The notes beneath the pieces were generated by a model that did not search any database, was not told the origin of the DNA, and was given only the letters and a program-made list of their open reading frames with translations. Shown one piece after another: positions 1 to 12,098 of a stretch of DNA of 64,000 bases. The position numbers and the translations under genes are program-made. Source of the DNA: Whitmania pigra (taxonomy: Eukaryota > Annelida > Clitellata > Hirudinida > Haemopidae); the NCBI GenBank assembly GCA_021613335.1, contig JAJTWR010000329.1, forward strand, positions 867,501 through 931,500. The letters run 5' to 3'. Position 1 is the stretch's first letter. The number at the start of each line of letters is the position of its first letter.

Positions 1-431
1 GAAATTCTAAGAGAAGACTAAATAAAAAGGTGGTAAGTTGCTTAATTTGTTTTAAAGTTACAAATCTAATTTTACAATTTAACTTCCAATTAGATAAATT
101 GTGGATTAGAAAGTGTATAAATCAAGTATTGTTGTAGAAATGCAAAAAATGATTAAATCAATCCAAAAGCTGAGGCGTTTAATGTGTAAAGATGAATCAC
201 ATGAGGTAGAACTCTTTAATTGTTCATTTAATTTTAAAGTGAGACAGCATTTTAATCATTTTAACATTAGATGTCGGAAGAAAACTTGAAAATTATAACA
301 AAATTGAGGTTGGTACTGTTGCTTTCATTATAGCAATAAAGATTTAATGGAGTTACGTTAATATCTCAAATCATATATTTATTGTTTTAATGCTAATATG
401 AATATTAAACAATTACTTGGGCAATTACTGC

Positions 432-2903
432 AGCTCCTTCTTGTCGGAGTTTAAACACTCGAGTCTTCAAGAAATCGACGACTTGTTGTATTTAAACGAG
501 AATATTCCTGTTACAAATGTATCGAGTTAGTCGATTATTAACAAATTATAAAATTATTTAAAACCTCTTATTAACTGGTAATATAACTTCAACAGGTAGA
601 TATTCGGACAAATCCAAGAATGTTTTGATCGATCAATGCTTCTTCGAAATATGCATCCTAGTTAGAAAAACTACTCTGAAATTGAGACACATTAAATTGA
701 TAATAACTAAGATGATTTAATATTTAATGTAATCTACAACATTTTAATGTATATACATTATCATTTAAATATATGTATATAAAACAGGCTGATCATTATA
801 CCCATCTTATATTGGACACAGTTGTTCTTCAAATGATTGAAAACTCATCGCCGGAGGTTTTTGAAAAAAATGTCAAACGTGTACTTTGGTAGTTTGGTCC
901 AAATACAATAAATCGATAAATACATTTAAATTTATTGCAAATAATGATATTTTTACATCTATTCAGCAGGATGCGTATGTTGTCATGCCGTGGAACTGGT
1001 ATCGACGTGTGCCGCGCTGTGAAATTCCTTAGGGCTTCATTAGATAAAGACAGATCGTGCGTGCTAAAAATGATCAGGAAGACTAGACTTCATATATGTT
1101 AGTAACAGTTGCTAAATTACTTCATACAAGAAATATAAAATGCCTTCTTGCAGATTATGAAATGTTCCTCCTCTATTCGATGCAAACTTCGATTCCTGAA
1201 GCCAAACATCCTGCTGTCAGAAGAATTAGATCATGGTTGATGAGTGAATGTAAGATGAGAACACAAGCATATTAATTTATTGTGTAAATCAAATTTGGAT
1301 ATGGGGTGATTGATGGTGGTGATGATGACTGACGATCACGATATATATCCGATAGAAACTTTATTTCGTGATGCCGTTTTTAGAAGAACAATGACTTTGT
1401 GGCTAAGATGCTAAGATCTTAACCCATATGATTTCGTGTTTTTATTTAAACCCTTGGCACTTTTACATGTAATCCTTGTTGAGCCGCAGCATTTGGTCCC
1501 AAATTTACTTTAATTCCAGCATTTACTGTCAGGTTCAGTTATATTTAGAGACCTCAAACTAAAAACACTGTTTAGAGATAATCCGAATTTAAAGTTGATC
1601 AGAAGTCTTGCCAAGGTTATTTCTAAATCTAACCTAAGTTTTTCCTATTTAGCGACAGCCAAGCACTTTCGTATTTTAAACCATTTACTCGTAGAACCAA
1701 TGTTATGCTTGTAAAATACAGATCTTTTGCTATTTTAAATATTTAAAATAATATACTAGATTATATTGCAGGAAAAACACGACGCAGATTTTATTAGAAC
1801 CTTGAGAATGAATATATTTCCTTATAATGACAAATCAATCTCATGTGAAGTACTGGTTGATCATCTATTCCAATATTTCTCATCTGCAAAAAATAAGAAA
1901 CAAGTTCTTATGCGTGCGAAGAATTTTTTCAAGGGATATAAAAACGTAAATAACCATGTGGCTACATATTCTAATCACTGAAATTTTTATTATTTCTTGC
2001 TTCTCTTGCAGCCCTCTGCGTCCAGCTATAGTGTTATCTGTGATGAGATAGTTGCCAATATTAAGTGTGATCTTTTTCATATAAACAAGGTTTGATCGAT
2101 ATTCTAAATAAGTTATACCTTATATATTCAATAAATTTGACTAATAATTACAAGTGTCCGTATAACCTGTTGGAACTCATTGATAAACGACACTGCAACG
2201 ACATCGAGCCTTATATATCTGGATATAACGACTTAAACGCAAAGGATGACAATCAAACATCTGAAGACATCAAGGAATCTCAGCATCAGCCTGACTTCAC
2301 CATAGAATTGTTTACTGCTTATAATCAATTTCTAAAAAGTCTTTACGTATTGTCAAAGTTGCACGAGGCTTACTTAATTTGCGAACGGCCTGACAAGGTT
2401 CGAAAAAATTTTCAAAGAATTTTAAATCCAATCAATTCTATTAAATTTATTCCAGGTTGAAGACTACGAGGCTATTATTTTTAGGCAACCCCTAAACCGA
2501 CCAATATGCTTCTTAATTAATAGACTTATCGATCCTACCCATCGTGGTGATTTTCCATGGTGGTTTAATACCGTACTGAAGAAATGGTAAAATATACAAA
2601 TAATTTTGATGAAATTTTCACTGAAGCAATTTATGTTATGCAGTCCCTTTTTGTTTGTATCAAAACGTCACGAAAATATGATTGGAGATTTAATGAGACT
2701 GTTAAATGGAGACGATGTTGATGAGGTTGTTTTGCATATGATTTCGTTCATTAATTCATCTTAATAATGGGATATTCTTGCAGGTCACAACTGAACAAAT
2801 TTATTGTTTCGTTAATGGTTTGCCGCGGACCAACAGCGATGTCTACAAAGATTGGGATATCAAGCGGAAATATTGCTCTATTCCCAGTTGGTGGAAATCG
2901 TGA
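432..2903 (+). CDS. Unrecognised multi-exon gene (several exons, 5' end probably outside the window)
   Basis: A series of open segments on the + strand is bounded by plausible splice sites. Approximate exons are 432-517, 598-660, 789-880, 969-1079, 1154-1248, 1772-1942, 2012-2089, 2156-2399, 2455-2588, 2642-2727 and 2784-2903, the last ending in TGA. Phases agree at the last junctions. An acidic segment (GDDVDE) precedes VTTEQIYCFVNGL, and the C-terminus is rich in Trp (PSWWKS). No signal peptide or membrane helix is visible. The peptides are mixed helical sequence with Leu/Ile-rich stretches such as LLYLNENIPV and FTAYNQFLKSLYVLSKL, typical of a cytosolic or nuclear scaffold. I do not recognise the family. 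Boundaries were set by eye, and the exons before 1100 are the least certain. Downstream, the strand is empty up to the lectin gene on the other strand. Confidence 0.5.
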
Positions 2904-3339
2904 TGGTTCTGCAATAAACTGGTGTTTATTTGGGTCGATAGGCTTATTATTGGTAAAATTTTGTAAAATAGTAATTTTGTAATAACACAAGTCTATGACG
3001 AAAATTTATGTGACAGCGAGGTTAAATCTAATTTTTAATAAATTACGGTTGTCAACCTAATGTTGTAGGCTTTAGCACATAATTTAAATAATAAATATTT
3101 CAGCAAAATTATTTTACCTCAAATTTGAAATTACAGACTTGCATTCTGTAACTTTTTTCGTCTTTCGTATCTAATCGATAGATGGAATATTCAAATTGAA
3201 ATTGAAATTTAGCTTGGTGATAATTGTTTAATGGTGCCAATTGAATGCCGAATTGAGCGTTTTAATTAGCTGAATGTTTATTTCATGGTTTGTAATCCGA
3301 ATTCTTGCTGCTAATCGTGTTGATAGCGTCTGCATTGCT

Positions 3340-3420
3340 ATTAAATTCATAAGGGTATGAATAATAGGAAGGAATTATAATACCCTTATGAATTTAATAA
3401 TGCAACTCATTCCTTCCTAT
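3340..3420. repeat. Interleaved inverted repeats (A-B-A'-B')
   Basis: A 19-bp segment at 3340-3358 is the exact reverse complement of 3380-3398. A 12-bp segment at 3364-3375 is the exact reverse complement of 3409-3420. The arms interleave instead of nesting, so a transcript could form either stem or a pseudoknot-like fold. The first pair extends further at its outer end if a 3-base gap is allowed. It lies between the unrecognised gene and the lectin pseudogene. It looks like a local inverted duplication, for example from template switching. Confidence 0.8.
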
Positions 3421-4820
3421 GCAAGAAATTATATTCGTCCCAACAGCTGCATACATTCGTTGGGAGTATTACACCTCCATGCAACTAGGTTAGTTGAATT
3501 CGGTTTTGGAAAAACAAAAAAGATCATCAGATGACGTCCATGGTTAAGTCGATTCATTTGGTGGGGAGCACTCTTTCTTAACATTATCTCCTAGCAGTGA
3601 TGGGCACAAATCAAATCAAATCTCAATGGTCAAATCTCAAATCATTTGTAAAGTGATTTAAATTTTTGAAATAAAAAACGTTGTTAATTAACAGTCAAAA
3701 AAATTTAATAAGTGTTAGAATTGTTGTTCTACCAGGCAACGCAGAAGTACTCTATCTCAAGATATTTGAAAACCATTGGACAGGGGTCCGAAAAAAGATT
3801 ATTGCTGGCTGGTACGTCGCAACTTTCCAAGTTATTGCACCTGTTTAGCATTTTGAATGAATTTATTGAAAGCAATATTGTAAAATTTAGGCAAATGAAA
3901 AGATCAAAATAACTTCGGCATTTTGAAAACGCTTTGGAATTAAAGAATTTTAGACTACTTTCAACATCAACTGTGTTCATATGTTAACGTACAATTTAAT
4001 TGTAATTTAATTTAATGAATGTAAGTTAGCATGAAATGCAAACCTAGAGGAAGACAAGTCAAGTGCATTGACTGAATAACAAGTCGAGTTCCAATTATCA
4101 ATGCTCCAATGAGGAGTACAGGTGGTCTTGTCTCTCCTTCCATAAAACACATTCACAACATTAATCATCTCTCCTCTACGGCAACGCAAATTTGCTACAC
4201 CATCTTCACACACCGATGCTGATTTCTTAGTTAGTGTAAAGTGAGATATTTATATGAGGTAGAAATAAAAATTAAATTATTACCTACTATCGACGCAATT
4301 GTATTCTGCCACAAAAAATTTGAAAACGTTCGGACAAGGATCGGAGAAGCAGCACGTCGGTAATTTGGATGGAACAGCTTGACAGATAGAGGCACCTGTT
4401 CAATTTATAGTATATAAATAAACATTTGTTAGGAGGTTTATAAAGATAAAAATAAATTTGATGTGCTAAATTAAGCACTTTTCAAATCTATAAACATTTT
4501 TAAAGGTTATATAAATAATTTGTTTATATTGGTGACAAAGATAGAGGACTTCGAGTATACATATAAATAAATAAAATAAATAAATACACAGGATATAATG
4601 TCTTATGTTCCCGAAACCAATTTTAAAAATTGTCTGAGCGAACAAAAGTTTTGCAAACTTGGAGGATATCACTTGGAGTGCTATGGCGGAAGAACATTCG
4701 CGTCGCCAATTCACGAGGCTCCAATGAGGACTGCAGGTTGTGTTGTCCTTCCTCCCGTAAAAAATGTTCTCCACGACAATCATCTGATCAGAAAAGCACT
4801 GCAAATGTGCCACCTCATCT

Positions 4821-6992
4821 CAGAGGCGTAGCCTGGGTATTTTGCGCCCGGGGACAAACTATAGAATTGGCGCCCTTTTCCATGTCTATATATTTAATCT
4901 TACTGTATTACACTAAATTTGAAATTGTAATAAAAATCAAATTTTAATGGCACAAGGCATCCATTTAAAAGTGAAAAACCATTCTACAAATATTAGCGCA
5001 TCAGTCACCCAATCAGTCAGTCTAAGGTGATTTACATGCATAGTAGTCTAATAGTGTTTAAAATAGATTTATTTTTCTTGATTTAACAGTTGCAAACTGA
5101 TCAATAACGTCATCAAAGTCTGTTTTCTCAAGCGTTTCTCTTTCTATACTAAGAAGAGCAAGATCACTGAGACGATCCTGTCCCATTGATGCACTCAGAT
5201 ACGACAAAATAAGTTTCAATTTGCTGAATGATCGTTCACAGCTTGCAATTGAAACCGCTATTGCTAACAAAATTTGTAGTGAAATTCGAAAATTCGGAAA
5301 TACGTCGCTTCCATAAAGCACAATAAAACCAAGGAGATCCAAAGGAGTTTCTGGTAGAGTTTCAGTTCGCTTTCTCAGCAGCATTCTGCAGTCACCAATT
5401 TCGGTGAAGAGTTCGTAGCCATTAATGTCCATGTCGTAGAAAGTTGCAAAATCTGCACAACTTCGACGAATTTCATCTTCATCTGTGTCAGATGTCAGAA
5501 GAGTCTTAACGTCCAGCAGAAATCCAAATTTTGTGTTCAGGTCTTTGAGTCGTGAAAAACGTGTTGACATCTCCTGTTGAAGACGATCGAACACATTCTT
5601 CATAACACGCATTACTTCCTCTTCTGATGAGAGTCCTGCATCTCTTGCCAGTTCTCCAGACATTCTCCTACGTCGCCTAATTCTTCTTTCTACCGGAATA
5701 TCCCATGCTGTGCATTTTGTTCTGGCGTTTTCGACCGCAGCCAGGCTCAAATCATCACGAAGCTTGATAAATTCTTGCTCCAAAGATTCAATATCAGTCG
5801 CAGCTTCCTTGAAATTTATGGTAGGATCTTGTAGGCGCTTCTGAGCACGATCAATTTTTCCAAGAACGACATTGCAGAAGTGTAATAAAACTATGAAATT
5901 AAAATTCAATATACAGGCCAGTAACTGCTGTGCACCACTTCTAGTTTCAGGTGTCATAGTGGAGTCTTCCGATAATTTCTCTAGCAATCCAACTAGTTCA
6001 TCCAGTCCTTCATGGATAGCTTTAAAAGCTTCAGATCGTGCACTCCAGCGTGTTTCAGACTCTCTTTTTACTGTTATGGGAAGAGCTCTTTTTAATTCTT
6101 CCCAACGAATTGTTGAATGAGAGAAAAACGAATATATGCTTTCAAGTGTTCCAAAAAAAAGTTACGACAACAGGATCTTGCTTAGCTGAATACACACCTG
6201 CTAAATTTAAGCTGTGGTTGTCACAGTTGACAAACAGTGCTCTAGGATTTCTGTCACATATTCGTTGTTGAAGGCCAGATATATGCCCAGTCATCACCGA
6301 AGCATTGTCATAACATTGAGCTCGACAGTCGGCTAGAGGTATCTCATCAGAATTCAGTCTCTCGACGATGACTTTCTCTAGGCTTGCAGCATCTTTTGAA
6401 TATATCTCGATATAACCTAAAAATGATTCTTTGATTTTTAATACAAACTATTATTTGAAGCTATCAAAATATAATAACTTTCTTTTGGCAGTTGGCGGCC
6501 ACCGGCCCAGTCCAAGCCTGGTGGGGGCGCTCGCTGCAGTGCAACTTTGCGTTAGCCTGATACCAATGGGAGTTTCAGAAATTGTTTTGACGTTTTCACG
6601 CTTTCACGAATGTTGTTTATCTTTGTCTATATTAGAACAATCACAACCAGTCTCTGATAAAAAGTTTTAATATACCTTAATAGAGTGTAATCCGTTTTAA
6701 ACCACAATAAGTTCGTCAACAACACTCTAGTATTACAGTAGTAGCCACTGCAGAGTGCATGCAGAATCCGTATCCTGACTGGCAGCAGTGGTGGTGGGCT
6801 CACTGAGTTCACTGAGCTAGCAGCAGCATCAACCAGGTCTGGATGGCAGACGTATCAGACGATGGCTCATATCTGCCCTGCTCCAGCCGCCGCTGTTGGC
6901 TAGCTTGTGAGTGTGACCTGTTTTAGTATCTTGGCGCCCGGGGACATATGTACCCCCTTGCCCCCCCCCCCCCCCCCCTAGATACGCCTCTG
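4821..6992 (-). mobile_element. hAT DNA transposon, 2172 bp, inserted in a lectin exon
   Basis: The left end CAGAGGCGTAGCC and right end GATACGCCTCTG are terminal inverted repeats of about 10 bp. They are flanked by identical 8-bp duplications CCTCATCT (4813-4820 and 6993-7000), the hAT signature length. Just inside both ends sits the same motif GCGCCCGGGGACA, a likely subterminal transposase site. A poly-C run of about 18 bases lies next to the right end (6961-6978). The internal coding part is a truncated, frameshifted transposase. The exactness of the target duplication suggests a fairly recent insertion. Confidence 0.93.
5058..6430 (-). pseudogene. hAT transposase remnant (ZMYM1/DUF4371-like)
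   Basis: The main open frame, 5987-5058, gives 309 residues ending in the hAT dimerisation region: LLAIAVSIASCERSFSKLKLI, then helices, and RKINLF at the stop. Coding similarity continues upstream in another frame to about 6430, with the catalytic-core motif QCYDNASVMTG followed by CDNHSLNLAG. The two frames are separated by a T8 homopolymer near 6152-6160 (on the - strand), where one extra base breaks the frame. The N-terminal zinc finger and the first part of the core are missing, so this element is non-autonomous. The architecture resembles the ZMYM1-like hAT transposases common in aquatic invertebrates. Confidence 0.85.
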
Positions 6993-7732
6993 CCTCATCT
7001 TCGCACACGGTCAATGATGTCGCGTTCACTGTTTTTTAATAATAGACAATAATTTAATGTCTAGGAGATGAATAAACAAAAAAATTAATTTTAATTTCAA
7101 TCCTGTCGGATATGAATAAGATGTTGGAATTATATTCGAATGAAGCGATTAGAATTTTAATGCGGATGAGAATGCATTAGTTCCGAGCTAATTATTTGGT
7201 AAGTAGTAGAAGAAAGGTCTGCTGATTGAGGCGAATTGTGACGACAGTCACTCAATTCTGTGACATTTAAGAAGTTCGGTTGAGGCCTGCATGGAAGAGA
7301 TTAAGACACCTTAAGACATCTTTTACGGATCAGATATATCATTTATGCCTCACATTCATTATTTATTTTATCAATTTCACAAATCCATTTTGCTACTTAA
7401 TTATGGAGAGTCGTTCAACCTGGATGTAGGCAAACAGTCTTCACATCCTTCATTCGGGAGGTCTTAAAATACGATTTCTGAGCAGGAAACGAGCTTGAAA
7501 TGAATAATTGGATGCTTAAATATAATACGCGTTATTTAATTATTCATTGTAAAATTGTTTTTCGACAGCAAACCATAACTATAATTTCTAATCTACCAAA
7601 TTGTTGTCAGATGTCTTTTAAAGTAAAGTTCAAAATTAAAAATTGTTAAAAGCCCAAACAATGCCAATTTAAAAACATCTGTATTCTTTTTTTTTATTTC
7701 TTAAATTTGTGTTAGAGGTCCAGTTTGTAAAC

Positions 7733-7964
7733 AAGGGCGGATTTAGTGGGGGGCGGTGAAACTTCCCAGTCATTTGGAAATTATAAGAAAAAAATGAGTA
7801 AATCTAATTAATTTATAAATTAAAAAATGTATTTTAATTTAATAATTTGTAAAATTAATTAATTCATTAATTTACCACTATCGACGAAAATTTTATTTCT
7901 CCCCTAAATCCTCTCACCGGTTCCATTGTGTGACCCCCGCCAAAGTGTTCTTAGATCCGCCCTT
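7733..7964. mobile_element. MITE copy 1 (AAGGGCGGAT family)
   Basis: This 232-bp AT-rich element has perfect 10-bp terminal inverted repeats, AAGGGCGGAT at 7733-7742 and ATCCGCCCTT at 7955-7964. The interior shares the block TAAAATTTTCGTCGA (seen here as its reverse complement) and TTTGGCGGGG with two further copies in this window, at about 34.07-34.40 kb and 44.12-44.34 kb. It has no coding capacity. It sits in the first intron of the lectin pseudogene. The target duplication is not clear. Confidence 0.85.
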
Positions 7965-8183
7965 TTATGATGCAAATAAAATTTAAAAATCATATCGGGA
8001 TAGTTCTGTCAAAGATGATAGAAGACAAAGACTACGCTAAAACGAGCATATAAAAATCAGTTTAAGTCCCAAGTTTAGTCAAATCTGATAATTATTCGCA
8101 AAACATTAAAATATTAACTCACCACATTCTACCACGACAAGCTTTATTATGACATAAGCAATGAACTTAGAAAAAATCTTCAT

Positions 8184-8631
8184 TTTTTCAACTCTAAGAA
8201 TATATGTCACTATCTTACAATTATAATATCAGGATATCATGCTGATACTTATTGAATTGTTTAAGTAGTTACTTATTAATTCAACTTATCTACATGTTAC
8301 TAGGTACGTCTTTTAAATTTAATTTTTAGTTTGGTTTAATGTATAATATCAGGAACTTTAGAAACGAAGCTCCAAAAATCACATTTAGCTTTATAATTAC
8401 ATATTATAGTTAATCGCTCATCGCGTAGCACACACATTGCTACAATCCAACAATCGCAACATTCTCTCACCACTCCAGTGCTCAGCTTTCTCAACTTGCC
8501 TCAGCCCTTCGGTTGCTCGATATATTTATTTAATTAAAGTCCGTTGCATGACTAAGATGAAATGATTAGTCGATTGCTCAACGAACTCTCGACTATAATA
8601 CTCAGTAATTAACATAATTAGATCTTACAGC
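8184..8631. other. Intergenic, upstream of the lectin gene
   Basis: This is AT-rich sequence containing the presumed promoter of the lectin gene on the - strand. I see no coding exon or repeat that I can name. Confidence 0.4.
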
Positions 8632-9036
8632 CCGTACAATGGGCGCGCTATTTATGTTTTAACTTTAACCTATTTTGAGAGTGAGTTGCTGGTGTTGTTG
8701 TTTCGAGTACGAGTTGTGCGTTTGAGCTCTCTTAAAGTAAATAATTTTACATTAACTTGCAAAAAATGTCATATTTTACGAGGGCTTGCCTCCTCTCCCT
8801 GAATTTTGGCTAGAAACAAAAAAAGATCACCTTCTCAAGAAGCGCAAAGGTCTGTTCCCCTTTGAGAAAACCTGAAATTACGTACCTGGTGAATCAGAAA
8901 ATATTCCTGATCAACGTAGACAGGGAAAGGGATCCCGCACAACTCGCACTCGAAACATCATTCGGAACCCGAAGCAACTCAGTGTCAAAATAGGTTAAAG
9001 TTCAAACATAAATAGCGCGCCCAGTGTACGGGTTGC
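8632..9036. mobile_element. Foldback/MITE-like element with arms of about 95 bp
   Basis: The left arm, 8632-8727, starts CCCGTACAATGGGCGCGC. It is matched by the reverse complement of about 8935-9036, which ends GCGCGCCCAGTGTACGGG. The arms are highly similar, with scattered mismatches and a short indel region, and enclose a spacer of about 210 bp. Part of the spacer (about 8775-8860) resembles the reverse complement of 13878-13935, sharing motifs such as CTTGAGAAG and TTTTTTTGCTTCTAG. So at least two related copies exist in the window. No open frame is present. Confidence 0.75.
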
Positions 9037-9039
9037 GGG

Positions 9040-9421
9040 ATCGACACATTAACGACTACGTTAATTAATGACACCCAAAAGAAGAAGCGCTTGTTCAGTT
9101 CCTCTTCGAGAAATATAAATAGGACCAAATGAGTGGAAAACAGTAAGCATAATTGTCTGGGCTACTTGATAACTAGAAAAAAATTCCAATTAAATGGGAA
9201 GATCAAATAGGCTTGCAAAATGAGTAGTCTTGAAAGACTAAAATAAAATCTCAAACACCAAGATGCATCATCTGCAAAACACATTTATACATCCTATCAT
9301 TCATTTAAAATTTAACACAAGCGTGAAATTTTCAGTTTGAAAACATGATCAGACTAGCAAAGCATAGTGAAAGTGCGGAAAGTAAATTGTAATAGTCAAA
9401 TAGGAATCAGTTGATCTTGTT
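9040..9421. other. Gap between foldback element and SERINC 3' end
   Basis: This short AT-rich intergenic stretch holds the SERINC 3' untranslated region and polyadenylation area. Nothing else is recognised. Confidence 0.4.
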
Positions 9422-12098
9422 TCAAACGAGTACTCCTTTCTTCACGTTACAAAATCTGTGCTCATCAGGAATGAATTTTCTGCCAGGAACACATCTGGGC
9501 AAAAAAATTGTCCACAAAAATATAATCACACAAATCCAACTAGTAGCCATTTTTATGTAGACAGATGGCCAATTGAATCCAAATGAATGAAGGACAGATT
9601 CAGTAGGACTGTAAAGAACAGCAAAAGTATTAAAATCGTGGATCACAAAAAAGGAAAAAAATGCAATAAAAGCTTACTTGTTCCACATAGTAAGTTGCAT
9701 CATTATATAAAAAGATGCCAATATGTACACAAAGTGAAAGAAAGAATAGCTGTAGGCAACTCCAGCAATTTCATTGTAGATCACAATCTGACCACCTCTC
9801 TCTCCAGGGTCTTCAAGTTCTGAAAATCACATTTTATGCATTTTTCTATCAAAACCAATTCAAGATTTACTAACTCCTTTTCATGCAGCAACAGCAACAA
9901 CGTGCCTCCTATAAAAAATTATAATGAGCTTTTAAATTAAATAATACAGGACATCAGCCACATTTTTACTCTGAATATGCTATGAAAAGCATCAAAAACA
10001 TTAGCAATAATAAGATATCTTCCGTAATTTTTTACCTGGGGTGACATTCGTGATATGCCCAATCTATCTGATCTCTTTGTCATGACAAAGCTATGCAAAC
10101 AAATTAATCTTTGTAGATTAATGAACATTTGATCAATTAGCATTCCGGATGATACATGTACCTGGAATACAACACCAATAAAAACATTATCACAGCTCCA
10201 ACATAACCAGAAGCTTCATTCCAGTAAAATACAAAATGTGAATGGGATGTGTCCAAAGGAAGCTTAGGTTTACATATGACTTCCGTAAAATTTCTTCCAT
10301 CATCTGCTATAGAATGTTTTTAAAAATACCAGGCCAAAATATTTAGATAAATCCATTGACCGTACCTTCTTGTATTATTTCCTTATAAGGTTCACTAACC
10401 ATTGCCAGCCATGTGAGGTACATGATATATATACTCACTAGGGCACCTTGCAACAGGCCAGAATCACAACTCACTAAAAGTAATTATCTTAATAAATATT
10501 CATTCGATACATTAAAAATTATTGTAGAAAGATTTAAAGGAAAAAGGATGTCACTTTATTTTAATTACATTGACAATGCACCATTATAATCAAAATAATA
10601 TAAGCATGACATAAATAATCAACTTAAACCTCACTTCTTTTGATGCATGGCAGTATTGACATCAAGCACATAAAAAAACATAATCCTGCATTAACAAAGA
10701 TAAAAATTCTGTTTTCTAGACATTCTTCGTGATTGGCATAGAACAAATAGAGTGCAACCGTGCATGCACAAACAACGGCCACAAACAGCGCCCCAAAGAA
10801 ATAGAGTGCTGAAAATAGTGAACCACATTTCAGTGAAACATAAACATGAAGCATCATATAAATTTCATACCACATAGCCAGGCTCCGTTGGGATGATTAG
10901 TTGAGCCCAGTGCATAATGAGTCCTGGAAAATTGAAGACAATTCTCAGCATGTTTTGGACAAGTATCAGAAATGATACATACAACAGGCTATGAAGTCCT
11001 CTTGTGAATGAATTCATGTTTGAAAAAGTTAGACTCATAATCTGATTTTTATGAACAAATATGTTTGAAGAGTATAGGTAACCATTTGGAATGCCATCTA
11101 TATGAAAAGTCGACCAAAAGCATCAGTTGTAGTATGATGAACAGTGTGGCTCCAACCATTCCCATCAACATCCATGCTGTTCAGAATAAAATCTCTTTTA
11201 ATTTAATACTTGCAATGCTATCATTTATGGCTGAGTTTAGCATTACAATGACCAAGCTTTGAACCCATTCCTATATAAGCATTAGCCAATCATCTTATGT
11301 CATTTGACATACAATAATCCAAAATGCAAACCAAATGGTCTTAATAGTCTAAGTTATTATTTATTATAATATCCACTGGCGAATCTATTTACAAAACATA
11401 AAATATATACCAAAAGTCCAAACTTAATAAGCTTTATTGGAAACCTTTATTGAATTGATCATTATTTGGAATGAGAAAGCTCAGATATCCTATAAGAATT
11501 AGAGCTACAATTTTGATTCCCCAAAATCTGCAAGAACAAGCTGACATTCACACTCTTTAAAAAATTGTTTTAATGATGATCTAATAACCCGTTGTGTACG
11601 TTTGCTCGGCAGATTCTGCTATTTGGAACACACGTGGTGAATATCATGAGCAGGAAGTGGAATACCACCATAGTGAATGTCACTCTGTAAACACCCAGAT
11701 AGCTGGTCAACTTTTCACAATCACTTCCAGCATTTAATAGGACACATGTCTCGTTGATATTATGTATCTAAAGAAATTGATAGTCATATATATGTAATGA
11801 CATATCTTGTTTACTCCTAAAGGACTGCATAAGGTAACTCACGTGAGACTCTATAAAATGCTTGAAGTGAGTTGTAAGCATCAAACAAGAGAACACTGTA
11901 GCCACAATAAGGTAAAGAGCATACATTATTCTTGTACTTGTGGATTGTTTTATGCTTGGTAAAAACGAACAGCATAGTCCACATGATTCTGGGCCACAAC
12001 AACAATTCACCTTAAAAAAAGAATAAAATGTAAATAGGTGACTGAGCTCCTGTTTCCTTTAACCTTAATCTTACTTGTGAAATGCAGCACTTGCACAT
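9422..12098 (-). CDS. SERINC: SERINC family protein (serine incorporator), multi-exon
   Basis: This is a polytopic membrane protein of the SERINC/TMS1 family. Members affect serine-derived lipids and act as lipid scramblases in plasma and endosomal membranes. The start ATG at 12098 opens a short exon (MCKCCISQ). It is followed by exon 12008-11843 with the family signature [12 protein letters not shown] and then [12 protein letters not shown], the start of the first membrane helix. Later exons carry [19 protein letters not shown] (about 11760-11640), [19 protein letters not shown] (about 11150-11080), [11 protein letters not shown]...MSILPCIKR (10720-10624), AYSYSFFHF near 9740, and a last exon with [23 protein letters not shown], ending at TAG 9422. 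These match the conserved order of SERINC segments over the full length. About ten exons separated by short introns are expected. The exact boundaries between 11.0 and 9.8 kb were not all resolved. Everything I read is open, so the gene appears intact. Confidence 0.9.

Larger units (their letters stand above)
3729..8183 (-). pseudogene. Secreted tandem SUEL-type (rhamnose/galactose-binding) lectin, disrupted by a hAT element and a frameshift
   Basis: A signal-peptide exon lies at 8183-8123: MKIFSK, a hydrophobic core, then a donor G/GTGAGT. The first SUEL domain has exon A1 (7029 down to 4659, split by the transposon at 6992-4821) and exon B1 (4395 to about 4288). The second domain has exon A2 (4218-4044) and exon B2 (3840-3729, ending at TAG). 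Both domains show the family hallmarks: VCED near the start, FYGR(R/K)D.TTC, HWS, and FSDPCP.VFK followed by a Tyr and Cys near the end. Intron phases agree between the two copies, so they are a domain duplication. Exon A1 is cut by a hAT insertion whose 8-bp target duplication falls inside the codons just after VCED. Exon B1 has one extra base before FSDPCP, shifting the frame. Proteins of this family are secreted or surface lectins. This copy cannot encode an intact one as read. A second allele or an assembly error is possible. Confidence 0.82.
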
